NCBI GenBank assembly: GCA_038049695.1
Contig: CP142456.1
Coordinates: 19,248,501 to 19,312,500 of the forward strand
Length of the DNA: 64,000 nt
Origin: Cinnamomum chago
Lineage: Eukaryota; Streptophyta; Magnoliopsida; Laurales; Lauraceae
Reading direction: 5' to 3'
The position numbers were made by a program, and so were the translations under genes. A model generated the notes under the pieces. The model was not told the origin of the DNA and ran no database searches. It was given only the letters and a program-made list of their open reading frames with translations. Of this stretch, positions 11,215 to 22,261 are shown piece after piece. Every line of letters begins with the position of its first letter. The first letter of the stretch is position 1.

Positions 11215-12603
11215 GGAAGGTGATGAATAGGTTAAAACATGGATTAGTATTTTGGCATTATCTATTAGAACAAGTCCTAATCTTTAATTTTATGTTCTTA
11301 AAGTTCAAGTGGGAAGATCCATGGCTTCCTTCTTTTCCTTCACACAAAATTCCATCCCCCAAGCCTCAAAATACTACATTAAATTCTGTTGCTGATTTGA
11401 CGCAAGGGAAGCAATGGAATGATTCACTTCTTAATGAAATTTTCAGCCCAATGGAGATAGCTGCAATAAAAAATGTTCCAATCAGAAAAGCACCGTGTCA
11501 TGACAAGTGGATATGGTAGTATACAAATAGAGGCACGTGTTCAGTCAAATCGACATATCATTCTCAAATTCAAGAAGCTCATTCAGTGGCTTCATCTTCT
11601 CATTGTTTCTACGAAGACATGGAAAAATCTATGGAACACCCCTTTCATGCCAAAGGTTAGAAACTTCTTATGGAGGGCTCAACAGAACAAACTACCAGTT
11701 GGGGAAAACTTATTGAAGAAAAAAGTTTGTGTAGATAACATATGTCACATCTGTGGGGAGAAAAGTGAGACCATTGAACATCTCTTTTTAAAATGTCACT
11801 TTGCTCGAGCCATTTGGTATGGCACGTCATTATCCTTTATCATGGATAATAGGGATCATACCTCATTCATATCTTGGTGGGAATATTGTCTAGAGAAGCA
11901 GAATGAAGGGATAATTGACCGAGATCATATTATCTATTTTGGCTTCGTGCTATGGTGGATATGAGGAGCAAGAAATGCAAAAATCTTTTGTCAGCAAGAT
12001 CCAAATGGAGAGAATGTGGTTCAAAGAATCAACCTTGCACATACTGAATAAATAAGCTCACTAGAGAAAACGCAGGGAGATCATAATCGCGTTAATGGTC
12101 AATTGGATATTTCTACTAATAATCAAGATCTAGATATAGATGTTCGCGTTCTTTGCGATGGAGCTATGAATAAAGAGGCTAACAAATTAGGAGTTGGATG
12201 CATTGCTTACAGCAAAGATGGTAGCATTTTGACAAGGCTATTTAAAAGAATTGAAGGAGATTCCACTATAATGGCAGAAATTTTGACTATCGAAGAAGCT
12301 TTGGATTTGGCAATTCAGCATGGGTAGAGGAAAGTAGGTTTCTTTAGTGACTCCAAGATTGCTATTGATTCACTAAAGTCTCAATATCCTTTCCCTTGGG
12401 AAATTTATGCCCCGAAGATCCTAAAAAAAGATGTCTTTACTAGAGTGCACTTTACTGTGATTAATAGAAGCATTAATGGTAAAGCACATAGTTCAGCGAG
12501 GGCGGGGCTTTGTACAGGCACTGAAGCCTACATTAGTAATAATGTTTTATCTTTCTCCAATAATTAATGAATAGAATGTCATCTTTCCCAACAAAAAAAA
12601 AAA
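11215..12603 (+). mobile_element. 5'-truncated L1-type LINE, ORF2 C-terminus and poly(A) tail
   Basis: The fragment covers the end of a plant L1 ORF2. The first part (to 11519) has the WEDPWLP and W..D.L...F...E...I..IPI pattern found between the reverse transcriptase and the zinc domain. A zf-RVT domain follows at about 11650-11830, with CHICGE and the H-x4-C of EHLFLKC, then FARAIW. An RNase H domain follows from about 12103, with CDGA, MAEI and FSDSK supplying three of the acidic residues. It is dead: frame changes near 11515 and 11600, TGA at about 11962, TAG at 12325-12327, and a degenerate RNase H end. The 3' end is an A11 run at 12593-12603. No clear target duplication was found. Confidence 0.8.
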
Positions 12604-12690
12604 GTTCAGGGGTTATTTCTGATGGTGAATCTAGATCATTGTTAAATAAGGGCATGTGTATTTCAACTAATTGAATTTTTAGGAAAATAA

Positions 12691-12840
12691 CACCGAGGTA
12701 TAGCTCAGTTGGCCTAGGATCACGGTTTGCTTATAGAGGTTAATGGTTTGAAACTGCACTGCCACACTGTGGCCACAAGAGATTTACCTGTGGAGATTAG
12801 CATAGCACAAAGGGCCGGGACACCCTCCCTTAAAAAAAAA
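12691..12840 (+). mobile_element. tRNA-derived SINE
   Basis: The unit has pol III promoter elements of tRNA type: box A TAGCTCAGTTGG at 12701-12712 and box B GGTTTGAAACT at 12745-12755, spaced as in a tRNA gene. A tRNA-unrelated body and an A9 tail (12832-12840) follow. It does not fold as a functional tRNA. A degraded target duplication is possible: TTTAGGAAAATAA before, TTTGGAAAAGTA after. Length is about 150 bp, typical for plant SINEs. Confidence 0.65.
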
Positions 12841-13942
12841 GAATATATTTGGAAAAGTAGTTAAACTTAAATAAACAAATGTGAAGATCCACGAATGATG
12901 GTCAAATAATCTAAAAAATAAATAAATAAAGGGGAGATGAAAAAAATGAATATCCAATGTGACCTCGAGTGCTTGAACAGTTACCAACACCCATAAAAGA
13001 ATTCAAATCCAGGTTACAAGAGAATTGATCCACAATTATAGTCCACCCATTTTGCCGAATCCAATTTGGCTACCTATATGCATGATCGATGATTGCGTTA
13101 TGGCTACAAGCAAAGCACCAGTAGACAAAAAAGCAAAGGTATTGGCAGAGCTGATCAGCTATATATTTTCCGGCAGTTTCATCAAATGAAGGGTTGAATC
13201 TTTGGGAGACATTTCAAATCCAAAATATCAATCAATGGTCTGAATCACTGGACCAGTGGGCCTCAATCATATAATCTGAAGGCTTAAGATTAATGTTAGA
13301 AACCCAAAATGATTAAATAGAGGAGATCCCTTACCTTCAACAATATATATGGCACTACACCCAACAACAGAGGGAAGTAGATAAACTTGGATAAAATTAT
13401 GTAGATGGGGTCCTATTTGTAGCATCTGTTAATGCTAGAGGCTAAGATCTCATCCTGGCTGTATAACATATATAAATTCATTCTTTCTTCAAACATGACA
13501 AAACAAAAGGAATCAAAGGTTATTAATGTCAGCACTTAAGAAGGCATTGATTCTTTCTCACTGATGGATAATTGCAATAACATTACAGGGCTTCAGATCA
13601 ATGTTAGTCACTTATCATGGAAGACTCAGACCAGATTTCTGAGGACTTGGATCATTGGATGGGAACTTGGAAAGCTCAACCCAGTAAAATATTGATAAAG
13701 CTCAAGGCAATGTTTCTTCAGATTCTATTCTAATCTTGTTATATTTACAGGATCCAACCAAGAGTTGGCCTCGAGTTTACTCGGATAGAGTTTTGAGTAA
13801 CGTTAGCAAATGTTCTAAGATGGTAAGACTCAGTAAAGTCATTAACCAAAGCTTAAATGCCTCATTTGAGTTCTTATCTTATAGAAATGCTCTATGAGCG
13901 ATAAAGAGAGGGTCCTTTGATTGGTGTGCCAAGAAATATGGG
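12841..13942. other. Intergenic sequence, nothing recognised
   Basis: AT-rich unique-looking DNA. I find no domain-bearing open frame, tRNA-like box, terminal repeat or tandem array. Confidence 0.5.
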
Positions 13943-15754
13943 TAGGGCTGTTAATGAGTGGGTTTGTCCCAACCTACCGGGGCCTGGTCTGGGTCCAACA
14001 CAGACAGTAGACCCTGGTTCTGTGGTTCAAGACCTCTAGATAAGAAATATAGGAGGCCCAAACCGACTTGCTATAAGTCCTGAAACTGAGTGAGGCCAGA
14101 ATGGAATCAAGGCCTGAGTCTAGTAAAGGCCCTTTTTTGGGTCAAAGATCTCTATTATTCCATTCAATTAGAAACTTGAAAAGTCCCCTCACTTGGTTAG
14201 GGAAATGGGTGTTTGAGTGCTTGAGTATGAATCCCCCATCTAACAAATAGCAATAACAATAAAAATAACAATCGGAAGTCTATTTTCAGGCGTAGGAAAG
14301 AAAAACCTGACGCGATGAAAAAACAATTTTGCATAAAGCTACTGTACCTAACGCATGAAAAAAAGAGTTTTCCGCAGAAAGCCACCTCCTTTTCTACAAA
14401 AAATGGGCTACACAAGCGTGCCCTAAGTGTCTCAGTTATGGGAGTGTGAGTGGAGTGAAACTCCATGGTGAGGCCCACCTATTAAAATCCGAACTCTCAA
14501 AATGATTGCTCTCCACTCTATTTGAACGTCCCCAAATTTTAATCCAATAGGATCTCATCCCACCTTAAGATTGAATATATACATGTTATGATTCATATGC
14601 TCTATTTTATAGTAAGATCAGCTAAGGGTAAATTTGGGGGTCATCCCACTAAAGGGGAGGGAGTTCATTCTTTAGATTTTTATACGTGGGCCTTACGATG
14701 GAGTTCCACTCCCTTCTCTCAAGCCTTACTAAGGCAATCCAAAGTCATCTTTCACTCAACAGAAGTTTCAATCTCCTCCTAAAATGGTACTGCTTCCTCT
14801 AACTCTAGTGTCCTTTCTTTTTTCTTTTTTCTTTTTTCTTTTTTCCTCTTCATGTGGAGTTCCAAATCCTAATCCTTAGCCCTTAAGAATATCCTGAGGC
14901 TACTGAGTGGAGCTCTCTTTAGCAAAATGAAACTGACCCCAAAATTCAGATCCTGCTCCTGAGTCCCTACTTAAGAAAAAAAAAAAGAAACGCCCCGCTT
15001 AAGAAAAATCTAAATCCCACAAAAGAAATATCACGCTTTGTATGAAAATTTAACTTTAGTACCATAAAGTCCACTGCCAGATATATCTATTTGAAACTTT
15101 TGGATTCTTTATTATTTTATTCGAGTATTTTAGAAGTATCGGTCTAATGGCATGTAAGCCGTTGAGTATGATTTGATGAGGTCTATGTATAAGAGGAAGA
15201 GCATATTTTCATTGATTTTAGGTTTTTCATATGTGGAACCCATGAATTGCCTCACCTTATGCTTGTGAGGATCTTCTGTGATTATTTGTTTTCTCCTCTT
15301 TTTTTGTTCCTGTATCTACTGTACAGAAACATTTGGGGGCCTTCAAATCATCAATGGGCCACGGAAGAAATGCATGCTCTTCTATGAAAATGTTTTTTAC
15401 AACCTGGGTACATTGTCAAACTCTTTTGTCTTCTTGATTTTCAATGGAAAATTAAGTGTTGCAGATTTGATATTATTGGTTAACCATCGCTTCCGCCCAA
15501 GGAAAATCTTGGCTCCGCCGAAGACGACTACTTAGAAATTAGATTATTCATATTTCTGTAAATACATAAAATTAATGAAAAATTAGAGTCCAATGAGCCA
15601 GAGTCCAAAAACCAAGTATGGCCAAGTAAGTAATCTGGACCCTAAACTTAGGCACGGGCTCAGCTGACTTGTCCCACTGTTCAGTCCTCATCCTCAATTA
15701 TCAGACTTGGGCTGGGGCCAATTCAGTCTGCACCTATGTCCATTGACACCTCTA
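13943..15754. mobile_element. Probable old hAT-type non-autonomous element
   Basis: The left end TAGGGCTGTTAATG and the reverse complement of the right end, TAGAGGTGTCAATG, match at 11 of 14 positions. The flanking 8-mers AATATGGG (13935-13942) and AATGTTGG (15755-15762) match at 6 of 8. A TAGGG..GTCAATGG-type inverted terminus with an 8-bp duplication is the hAT pattern. There is no transposase-like frame. One open frame at 15278-15535 is preceded by a good splice acceptor (CTACTGTACAG) but its product is not recognised. Internal GC-skewed pieces at 14150-14800 may be further MITE-like DNA. Confidence 0.4.
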
Positions 15755-15926
15755 AATGTTGGGGTCAGGAGTTGAACAGTTGGCATCTAACCAAAGTCGT
15801 TTTGGGCAAATTACTGTTTTCTCAGACTACCTCAGGACGATGCTCAGCTGGGTGCACAAATATATATGGCAGTCCTCACGTTGTGTTTTTTATTTTATGT
15901 AAGTATCGGAAAATCACCATAGATAT

Positions 15927-16432
15927 TGATGATGCCAAAAAAGGGTTTTCGGGCACCACCGGTCAAGTGATTAGTAAATAATGTGAAATTAATGGAGAGA
16001 GAGGGAATTTATAGTGGTTCGGTCGGTGAGACCAATGTCCACTTCAAATCGGTGATTTTACTATTATCCGATGTAGAGATTACAATCCAGAGGAATACTA
16101 CGTTAGTGAAAAAGTAGGTAAGAGTTGCTTGCCCCCCAGTGCTGGTGGGGCTTGGTGATTTATAGTCTTCCCCTAACAGATGGGGAGACTCTTCAGCAAC
16201 GGACGATTCAATCTGGCGGAGTCTTCGAACCGCTCCCAACAGAAGAGGCGGGTATGATCTTCTCCGCAAGACTTGGTAAAAGCAGGTAGATGGAATGACG
16301 TGCTGACTTCGTCGCTTCGTGGATCCGGACCCGGCTTTCAACGAATGGGTTCAGACCTGGGCTCATCGTGGACTCGAGTTACTTGGGCCTGACCCGTCAT
16401 TGTGGACTGAGTCATTTGGGCATGACCCATCA
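15927..16432 (-). repeat. TR-GAG 3' LTR (left copy)
   Basis: 506 bp, TG...CA, near-identical to 19095-19600. It is adjacent to a purine-rich stretch on the minus strand (GAGGGGCAAA) that would be the polypurine tract. The long open frame on its minus strand (16009-16341) recurs in the other LTR and is a by-product of LTR identity, not a gene. Confidence 0.9.
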
Positions 16433-16559
16433 TTTGCCCCTCAATGCCTTGCGCCAAAGAAAACCTTGAAAGTGAGGCATTTTGGATATCAGGCCTTTTT
16501 TTTTTTTTATGCCGAGCATTTGTAGCTTTCCTACACACTGTCCGTCTCCGCCGTTCCCC

Positions 16560-17260
16560 TTTTAATACATGCACTTCGCAGAGGGGGTCCGGGGGTGTCC
16601 CCCGGCTAGGGGCTCGGGGGCAGCGCCCCCGGACCAAAAAATCTTGCTGGCGACGGAGGTGCTGGACCAGGGGCGCCAGCCAGGGCACCCCTGCGGCTGC
16701 TACGGATGGCGGCCTGGGCAAGGGCGGAGACGGACAGGGACGCCAGCCTGGGCGCCCCTGCTGCGGTGTTCGCTGCTGAGAAGAGACACTTGGGCGCCCC
16801 TGCTGCTGCACCTGCTGACGTCGGACGGAGTGCCCAGGCGGGCGCCCCTACTGCTGGGCGCGAGGTGTTGGTCGACGCCGTACTGGGCGCCCCCACTGCT
16901 GCGCGTGAGGCGCTGGTCATCGAACAAGGCAGGGGCGGGCGTGCAGCCCTCATTGCTGATGGGCGTGCAGCCCTGCTGCTGCTGGTGGGCGTGCAGCCCC
17001 TTTGGGCGCGGGCGAGGCTGCTGGCCGGGGTGCCCCCTTGGGCGCCGGCGAGGCTGCTGGCTGGGGCGTCCCCTTGGGCGCGGGCGAGGCTGCAACGAGC
17101 GATGGAAGGGGCTGTGGGCGCCCCTGTGGTGTTGGATGCTTAAGGTGCTGGGCGCCAAGGTTGGGCGCTCGCGAGTCGTTGGGTGCCTGAGAGGTGTTGG
17201 GCGCCTGAAAGATGTTGGGCACCTGGGTTGGGCGCTGCTCGAGAGGCGATTTTACTGATC
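16560..17260. repeat. GC-rich GGGCGCC minisatellite-like region
   Basis: Words such as GGGCGCCCCTGCTGCTG, GGCGAGGCTGCTGGC and GGGCGTGCAGCCC recur irregularly. Open frames exist in nearly all six frames because stops are rare, and they encode Ala/Gly/Pro/Arg-rich low complexity, so none is called a gene. A similar GGGCGCC theme appears in the gag N-terminal region at 18500-18800. Confidence 0.75.
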
Positions 17261-17404
17261 GCGATGGAGGAGCGTTGTTTGAGGACCTCGCGCAGGCAGG
17301 CCTCGTCTGCACTGGAGAGAGAGAGAGCACTTCTTGCGTGAGAGCAAAGACAGCGTTTGAGGATTGCTCATGTGACAGCTGCACGTTTTTTATACTGAGC
17401 TTTC

Positions 17405-17728
17405 AGTGACCCTAAGAGAGCCGCTAAGCTGGAGATAGGCTGTCTGTTTGAGAACAGTGCAGAGGTAGGCCAAGCTTTTTTGGCAACCCGCGAGAGGGCC
17501 ACTAAGCTGGAGATAGGCTGCCTGTTTGAGAACAGTGCAGAGGTAGGCCAAGCTTTTTTTGGTGACCCTCGAGAGAGCCGATAAGCTGGAGATAGGCTGC
17601 CTGTTTGAGAACAGTGCAGAGGTAGGCCAAGCTTTTTTTGCGACCCGCAAGAGAACCGCTAAGCTGGAGATAGACTGCCTGTTTAAGACTAGTGCAGAGG
17701 TAGGTCAAGCTTTTGGCGATCCACGAGA
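17405..17728. repeat. 78-79 bp tandem repeat, four copies
   Basis: Units containing TAAGCTGGAGATAGGCTG and AACAGTGCAGAGGTAGGC start at about 17425, 17503, 17582 and 17660, with spacings of 78, 79 and 78. They lie just downstream of the gag stop (minus-strand sense). The copies differ in the few bases after CAAGCTTTTT. Overlapping minus-strand open frames simply reflect the repeat. Confidence 0.9.
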
Positions 17729-19045
17729 TGATTCACCTCGCCTGGACCTGTTGATTTTCTCAGCATTTATATATTTTTGAGCTTTTGCCAACAGTTCTGG
17801 CATGCTCTTTGGTGGTCGCTTCGTTACTGAAAAGAGGAAACTGGATGAGCGGAGGCCTCCCAGAAAGGCGGTCATGGTGACTTTATCATTGGGCTCCTCG
17901 ACTTGGAGGACCTCCTCGTTAAAACGAGTGAGGTAACTCCTCAGACTCTCATCTCGGTCCTGTTTTATGTTGAGCAGGTGTGTGGCAGGCTTCTGGTGGC
18001 GACGTCCTCCAATGAAGTGCGACACGAAGGACTTGCTTAGCTCTGCAAAGGTGGAGATGGAGGCTGGGGCTAGACTGGAGAACCATTGTCGTGCGGAACC
18101 CTTCAATGTGGTTGGGAATGCTCTACACATAATCTGGTCGGAGATGTTATGTAGTTGCATTAAAGTTTTGTAAGTTTCTAGGTGAAATTGTGGATCCTTT
18201 GTCCCATCGAAGGTCTCCATAGTTGGCATTTTAAACTTTTTAGGAAGTGGGTAGTTCGCCGCGCCGGGCTTGAAAGGTGTGTCCGTTCGTTGTACTAGGT
18301 AGTCAATTGTTTCTGGTCCCTGTGTCTTCATGGCATTGAAGACATTGCCAATCTGATTTTGCATTTCATTGATCTTTTTATCCCAACGATTGGAGGCCTC
18401 TCTCGACTGGCCTTGGAGATAACTCTCATCTTCCAGGCTATGGTTTTCACTCCCCTCCTGAAAAGAAGGATCCTCATCATTGGAAGCAGAGGGAGGAGGT
18501 GGAAGTCCCCCGCGATTCGACCCTCCTGGGGCTCCACCCAAGGGTGGAGGCACGTCGAGATGAGCACGACCTTGAGGGTCGACCAGGAGTCTTCCGTGTG
18601 GGACGACAGGGGGAGCTCCAACAGAAGTGCCCTGGGCGTGGGTGCCATGAGGATGGGCGCCCTGGGCGTGGGCGCCCAAGTGTGTTCCTCAACCCTGGGC
18701 GCCCTGGGAATGGGCACCCAGGTGAGGATGGTGATGGACGGCGCCTCGGCCTCGGGCACCATGTGGACGGGCGCCCGGGTGAGGTGCCCCTCTGCGTGGA
18801 GCAACCGGTTGCTCTGGGCGCGGTATTTCCTGCTGTCCTGTACCAATTGGTGCTCCTCCTTGCGCTGCCAGCATGAGTTGCAATATCTGCTGCTTCTGAG
18901 TCACCAGCTCCTGCATGGTCTCCAGCATCTGTTGAGGAGAGGGAGCATGAGCATTCGGTGCAGGGTTAGTTGGTGGAGGATTACCCTTGCCCTCCCGCGA
19001 GGGATTACCATCTTGTCGCCTTGTTGACCTTGTGGTGATCGGCAT
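17705..19045 (-). pseudogene. Ty3/gypsy-type gag of the TR-GAG element
   Basis: The reading frame starts at 19045 (MPITTRSTR) and runs to 17705 in one frame, broken by a single in-frame TGA at 18689-18691. The N-terminal third is low complexity, rich in Gly-Ala-His-Pro words (GAHAQGAHPHG type) encoded by GGGCGCC-like repeats. The C-terminal half (about 18250-17760) is a clear retrotransposon gag domain with FDGTKDPQFHLETY, ARQWFSSL, FAELSKSFVSHF and LRSYLTRFNEE motifs. No CCHC zinc knuckle follows, unlike full gypsy gag. Gag would form the virus-like particle. The stop lies between two arms of the GA-repeat and may be a recent disabling mutation, or a downstream Met (18679) may be used, giving a 324-residue protein that keeps the whole conserved domain. 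Confidence 0.75.
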
Positions 19046-19094
19046 AGTTTTGAAAAAAGGGAATTTTCTTCGTTTCCCACAGACGACGCCAAAC

Positions 19095-19600
19095 TGATGA
19101 TGCCAAAAAAGGGTTTTCGGGCACCACCGGTCAAGTGATTAGTAAATAATGTGAAATTAATGGAGAGAGAGGGAATTTATAGTGGTTCGGTCAGTGAGAC
19201 CAACGTCCACTTCAAATCGGTGATTTTACTATTCTCCGATGTAGAGATTACAATCCAGAGGAATACTACGTTAGTGAAAAAGTAGGTAAGAGTTGCTTGC
19301 CCCCTAGTGCTAGTGGGGCTTGGTGATTTATAGTCTTCCCCTAACAGATGGGGAGACTCTTCAGCAACGGACGATTCAATCTGGCGGAGTCTTCGAACCG
19401 CTCCCAACAGAAGAGGCGGGTAGGATCTTCTCCGCAAGACTTGGTAAAAGCAGGTAGATGGAACGACGTGCTGACTTCGTCGCTTCGTGGATCCGGACCC
19501 GGCTTTCAACGAATGGGTTCAGACCTGGGCTCATCGTGGACTCGGGTTACTTGGGCCTGACCCGTCATTGTGGACTGAGTCATTTGGGCATGACCCATCA
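19095..19600 (-). repeat. TR-GAG 5' LTR (right copy)
   Basis: 506 bp copy of 15927-16432. About eight differences are visible, for example GTCGGTGAG versus GTCAGTGAG and ACTCGAGTT versus ACTCGGGTT. The probable primer-binding region lies immediately left, at 19070-19094. Confidence 0.9.
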
Positions 19601-19935
19601 GATATCAGTTTCTCCGTGACAATAAAAACCTTCAGCCATTTTTCACTTTTGCTTGAAAGACTGGTTCATTTCACTTGATGAAAGAGTTGAACAGTTGGCA
19701 TCTAACTAAAGTCGTTTTGGGGCATATTACTGTTTTCTCAGACAACCTCAGGACGAAGCTCAACTGGGTGCACAAATACACTTGTCTGTCCTGACGTTGT
19801 GTTCTTTCTTTTTTCGAAAATTATCGAAAAAATCAGCTTAGATGTCCGGTGCACCAGAAATCACCATCGTAGTTTCTCTGTAACATTAAAAACGTTCAGC
19901 CATTTTTCACTTTTGTTTGAAGGACGATATCGTGG

Positions 19936-20349
19936 TTAAATTCACTTGATGAAAAAGGAGTTGCAGCTCAACCAAAAGTCAAGATTGCCGAGAAGGCCTT
20001 TAATGTTAGAAAGGAACTATAAGGGCCTTTTTGATGCACCGAACATTTGAGGTGATTTTTCCGGTAAATTCTTTTATTTTCTTGAATGAATAGAATTCTT
20101 TAATATATTTTAGATGCAATTTTTCTTAAATGTTGCATACTAATCATGACTTTATTTGGATATTTTAGAAGTTAAATCAAAAGTTGTATTGAAATTGCAT
20201 TGCATTAAATGCATATTATCCACAATTATCATTGTACACCTCCCAATTTCCATCCCCTGCTCGTTTGTAGGCATCCATCTAGGTGGTTCCCAGATAAATT
20301 TGGGTTTAAGATATTTTAAAAGAGTAAATCCAGGTCTTTAACACCTATT
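19936..20349. other. Intergenic sequence, nothing recognised
   Basis: AT-rich DNA between the host duplication and a SINE-like fragment. No motif, terminal repeat or domain was seen. Confidence 0.5.
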
Positions 20350-20351
20350 TT

Positions 20352-20425
20352 GGTTTCCAAGCTAAAGCTCAACTGGTTAAGGAACGTGCGTGAGTTGCAT
20401 GATTTGATATCCTACAAGATTCTAC
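20352..20425 (+). mobile_element. Degenerate SINE-like fragment
   Basis: AAGCTCAACTGGTTAAG at about 20364 resembles box A, and GATTTGATATCC at about 20400 resembles box B, spaced as in a tRNA. No tail or duplication is visible. The match is weaker than for the unit at 12691. Confidence 0.3.
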
Positions 20426-21083
20426 TAACATGCATGGGATGATATAGGCATAGACATAACTACTATTGTGCAACATTTCTTCAAGAATAAGTTTCCTCTC
20501 GATAAATTTAATAGAACTTTTCTTACCCTCATTTCTGAAAAGAATCTGGCTAAATGTATTAATGACTTCAAACCTATCGGTCCATGTAATTAATGTTAAA
20601 TATAAAATTGTATCCAAAGTTATTGCCAATAGAATTAGGAAAACACTTTTAAATATTATAGGACTGCTTCAAAGTGCGTTTCAAAAGGGAAGACTAATTT
20701 CAAATAATTATATAGTTGCTCATGAACTGATCTACTCTTTTACAAAAAAGATGAAAAATAAACGGATGGGAATAAAATTTGACATGGCTAAAGTTTATTA
20801 CAGAACAGAATGAGAGTTTATTGTAGAAACCCTTAAAGCTTTTGGTTTTCATAAAGACCTTATCTACTTGTAAAGAATTGTATACCCTCTGGCCTTCTAA
20901 ACTCTTTTGAATCAGTCTCCATTTGAAAAAAAAAAAAAAAAAAAACCCTCTAGAGGCCTTAGACAAGGAGATCCACTATCCTCCTCCTTTTTTTATTTTA
21001 GGAGCAGATATCTTATCTCACATGCTCCTTAAGGCCAAAGATGAGGATATTATTCAGGGAGTTCAAATAGCTAGAAGAGCACC

Positions 21084-21907
21084 CAGTGACGAATCTAGGA
21101 TTCAAAGTCATTGGGGGGCACAGAAAGAATGCGGGGGTCCGGGGGCAGCGGCCCCAGAATTTGTTTTTTGGTTATTTCTAAATACATAAGGAGCAACCAG
21201 TGACAATTTTTTTTGGAACCTGCAATAGCAGTTGGACATATTTAAACACACAAGGAGCAACCGAACATATAAAATACAACAGAAACTAGAAAATAGATGT
21301 ATAGTTTGTGACAGCCACTCGCAACGAAATAATTAATTAAGCTCAAGAAAATTCATACACAAGTCAACTCTTCTAACTATTTTAGCACTGATTCACTTGA
21401 CAAAACTTCTTAGACTACCTCCTTCCTCACAAAGATATATTCCTTTTCCCTCCAACTGTCAGGCCAGCTTTTCCACGAAGTTTTAAATTTCCAGGCAGTA
21501 ATATAGAGTTAGATAATACATACAAGACATAATAATACACAAAAATTGGTAATAAAACAGAACATACTAATTTTCAAGAAATAAAACAATACATACTAAT
21601 TTATCTTAACTGTTTTCAGCGATGACTGTTGTTGATTTTCCTTGGCATGAGCCCTTGCAGGAGACTGAGAACGCGTTGATGCTACAAGAAAGTGATTAAA
21701 ACAATCAAAATTGGAGAGGACAAGAATATGGAATACCTAATGGAATACCCAAAGTTAATATTGGGCTACAAAAATCCATTGGGGGCCCAAAAAATTCATT
21801 GGGGGCCTTATGGAAAAAATTAGTGGGCCCCACCAAAATTAGAACTAAAACTTAGAAATCCACTGGGGGCCTGGGCCCCCAGTGCTAATATACTCCATTC
21901 GCCACTA
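21084..21907. mobile_element. hAT-like non-autonomous element in the LINE
   Basis: It begins CAGTGACGAATCTAGG, and the reverse complement of its right end begins TAGTGGCGAATGG, so AGTGRCGAAT is shared as a terminal inverted repeat. The interior has GGGGGCC-rich ends and AT-rich centre without an open frame. LINE reading continues across the junction (ARRAP on the left, HLLF on the right), which fixes the boundaries to within a few bases. The 8-bp flanks (AGAGCACC and GGAGACCT) are poorly conserved. Confidence 0.5.
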
Positions 21908-22261
21908 GGAGACCTAATACATCACTTCTATTCATAACGTTTTCTTTTGCAGAGCAAACTTGAAAGAGGCCAGAGAAGTCATAAAAATATGCTTAAGGAT
22001 TACTGTGGGTTTTAAGTCGATCAACCAATTTCCATAAATTAGCTATTTACTTCAATCGTGGAGCATATCTTAAGAAGTATAGAGCCATTGCCACGTCTCT
22101 TGGCATACGTCTGATGGATGAGGAAGAGAAGTACCTAGGCAATCCTTTGATAATAAACATAAATAGAGACCTCAATTTTGAATCATGGTGGAATTAGTTC
22201 TTCGTAAGAACCACTCTTATTCCAAGTAGGGCGAAATGGGCTCATTAAATCAGTTAATGCT

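Larger units (their letters stand above)
15927..19600 (-). mobile_element. Complete non-autonomous LTR element with gag only (TR-GAG type)
   Basis: A 3674-bp element has two 506-bp LTRs, both starting TGATGATGCC and ending GGGCATGACCCATCA, flanked by the perfect duplication GATAT (15922-15926 and 19601-19605). The only protein domain is a Ty3/gypsy gag on the minus strand; protease, reverse transcriptase, RNase H and integrase are absent. The minus strand after the right LTR reads TTTGGCGTCGTCTGTGGGAA, like the primer-site region of Tat/Athila/Ogre-type gypsy elements. The interior is far more GC-rich than its surroundings. By eye the LTRs differ at about eight sites (about 1.6%), so insertion is recent. 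It must borrow replication proteins from an autonomous relative. Confidence 0.85.
15765..19935. repeat. Host tandem duplication, copy 1 split by the TR-GAG element
   Basis: Copy 1 lies at about 15770-15926 plus 19601-19683, and copy 2 at about 19684-19935. Shared words include GAACAGTTGGCATCTAAC, GCTGGGTGCACAAATA, AGAAATCACCAT-type and TTCAGCCATTTTTCACTTTT. Removing the LTR element and one GATAT restores copy 1 as a continuous unit of about 240-250 bp directly followed by copy 2. The duplication therefore predates the insertion. Its function is unknown. Confidence 0.75.

Noticed and set aside
12701-12755. A functional tRNA gene
   Set aside because: Box A and box B are present, but the acceptor and anticodon stems do not pair and an A-tail follows, so SINE is the better call.
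16009-16341. 110-codon frame repeated at 19177-19509
   Set aside because: It lies within the two LTRs and duplicates only because the LTRs are identical; no domain is present.
16444-17384. Multiple overlapping long frames in the GC-rich part of the TR-GAG element
   Set aside because: GC-rich repeated DNA is poor in stop codons; products are Ala/Gly/Pro/Arg-rich, without domains, in nearly every frame.
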